DNA of 12,794 nt, taken from positions 1 through 12,794 of the forward strand of contig JASEGY010000056.1 in the NCBI GenBank assembly GCA_030019105.1. Reading direction: 5' to 3'. The position numbers were made by a program, and so were the translations under genes. Positions 12,753-12,794 of this stretch are shown in pieces. The first letter of the stretch is position 1. Every line of letters begins with the position of its first letter. Source of the DNA: a bacterium (lineage in GTDB: Bacteria; UBA9089; JASEGY01). A model generated the notes under the pieces. That model did not search any database and was not told the origin of the DNA. It was given only the letters and a program-made list of their open reading frames with translations.

Positions 12753-12794
12753 CCGCAACATTTGCGTTGTCCGCGAGAATGTTACGATTGCGGA
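12753..12794. repeat. Imperfect inverted repeat ending in TTGCGGA
   Basis: CCGCAACATT (12753-12762) pairs with AATGTT and TTGCGG (12778-12783, 12788-12793), leaving a 4-nt bulge. The last bases (GATTGCGGA) match the flank of the cobN palindromic element, so another copy could begin here and run out of the window. Confidence 0.45.

Noticed and set aside
12753..12793. Integron attC site
   Set aside because: The hairpin has a bulge, but the core-site motifs do not match and no integrase or cassette array is visible.

Overview
The window looks like a chromosomal segment of a bacterium that makes cobalamin and whose genome is full of short repeats. It contains cobN (large cobaltochelatase subunit), a ChlI/ChlD-type chelatase pair, and serC. 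No chlorophyll genes are visible, so the chelatase is best read as a cobalt chelatase. The CobN sequence (CX4CX4C motif, Cys triplet) differs from the Pseudomonas type. I cannot name the organism. Heptameric tandem repeats plus several palindromic repeat families suggest a large, repeat-rich environmental genome, perhaps Desulfobacterota, Planctomycetota or a related candidate phylum; this is a guess.

Layout. Every gene from 56 to 11352 is on the minus strand. Read in transcription order: cobN (11352-7360); a truncated AlbA_2-domain gene with its own promoter (7209-6355); a gene-poor gap with two repeat elements (6354-6057); then a tightly overlapping set chlI (6056-4932), chlD/VWA (4939-4049), ABC ATPase (4052-3219) and ABC-2 permease (3222-2482). 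After that come a 5'-truncated Uma2-family relic (2306-2040), a membrane-anchored coiled-coil protein built on five 11-residue repeats (2010-1186), and serC (1141-56). From 11638 the strand switches. A PIN toxin-antitoxin pair (11724-12377) and a Phd/YefM antitoxin (12477-12713) each have a good sigma70-type promoter. The PIN toxin expected after the Phd antitoxin stops after 11 codons.

How the genes fit together. CobN inserts cobalt into the corrin ring with the AAA+ (ChlI) and VWA (ChlD) subunits. ChlI ends in the acidic, Gln/Ser/Pro-rich linker that normally joins the AAA+ and VWA parts of one long subunit. The VWA frame begins in +1 register across an ATGACTGAC junction preceded directly by AAGGAGG. 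This is either a split gene with coupled reinitiation or a programmed +1 frameshift that would yield both the small and medium subunits from one mRNA. It is the most interesting point in the window. The ABC transporter overlaps the chelatase genes by 4 nt on each side, so it is probably co-translated with them.

The second theme is repeats. A ~39-nt palindromic element lies in frame at two places inside cobN, in opposite orientations. Four different 7-bp tandem arrays occur, one inside chlD and one at the break of the Uma2 relic. A 32-nt repeat occurs twice, two long inverted-repeat elements flank chelatase genes, and a double hairpin encodes the C-terminus of the coiled-coil protein.
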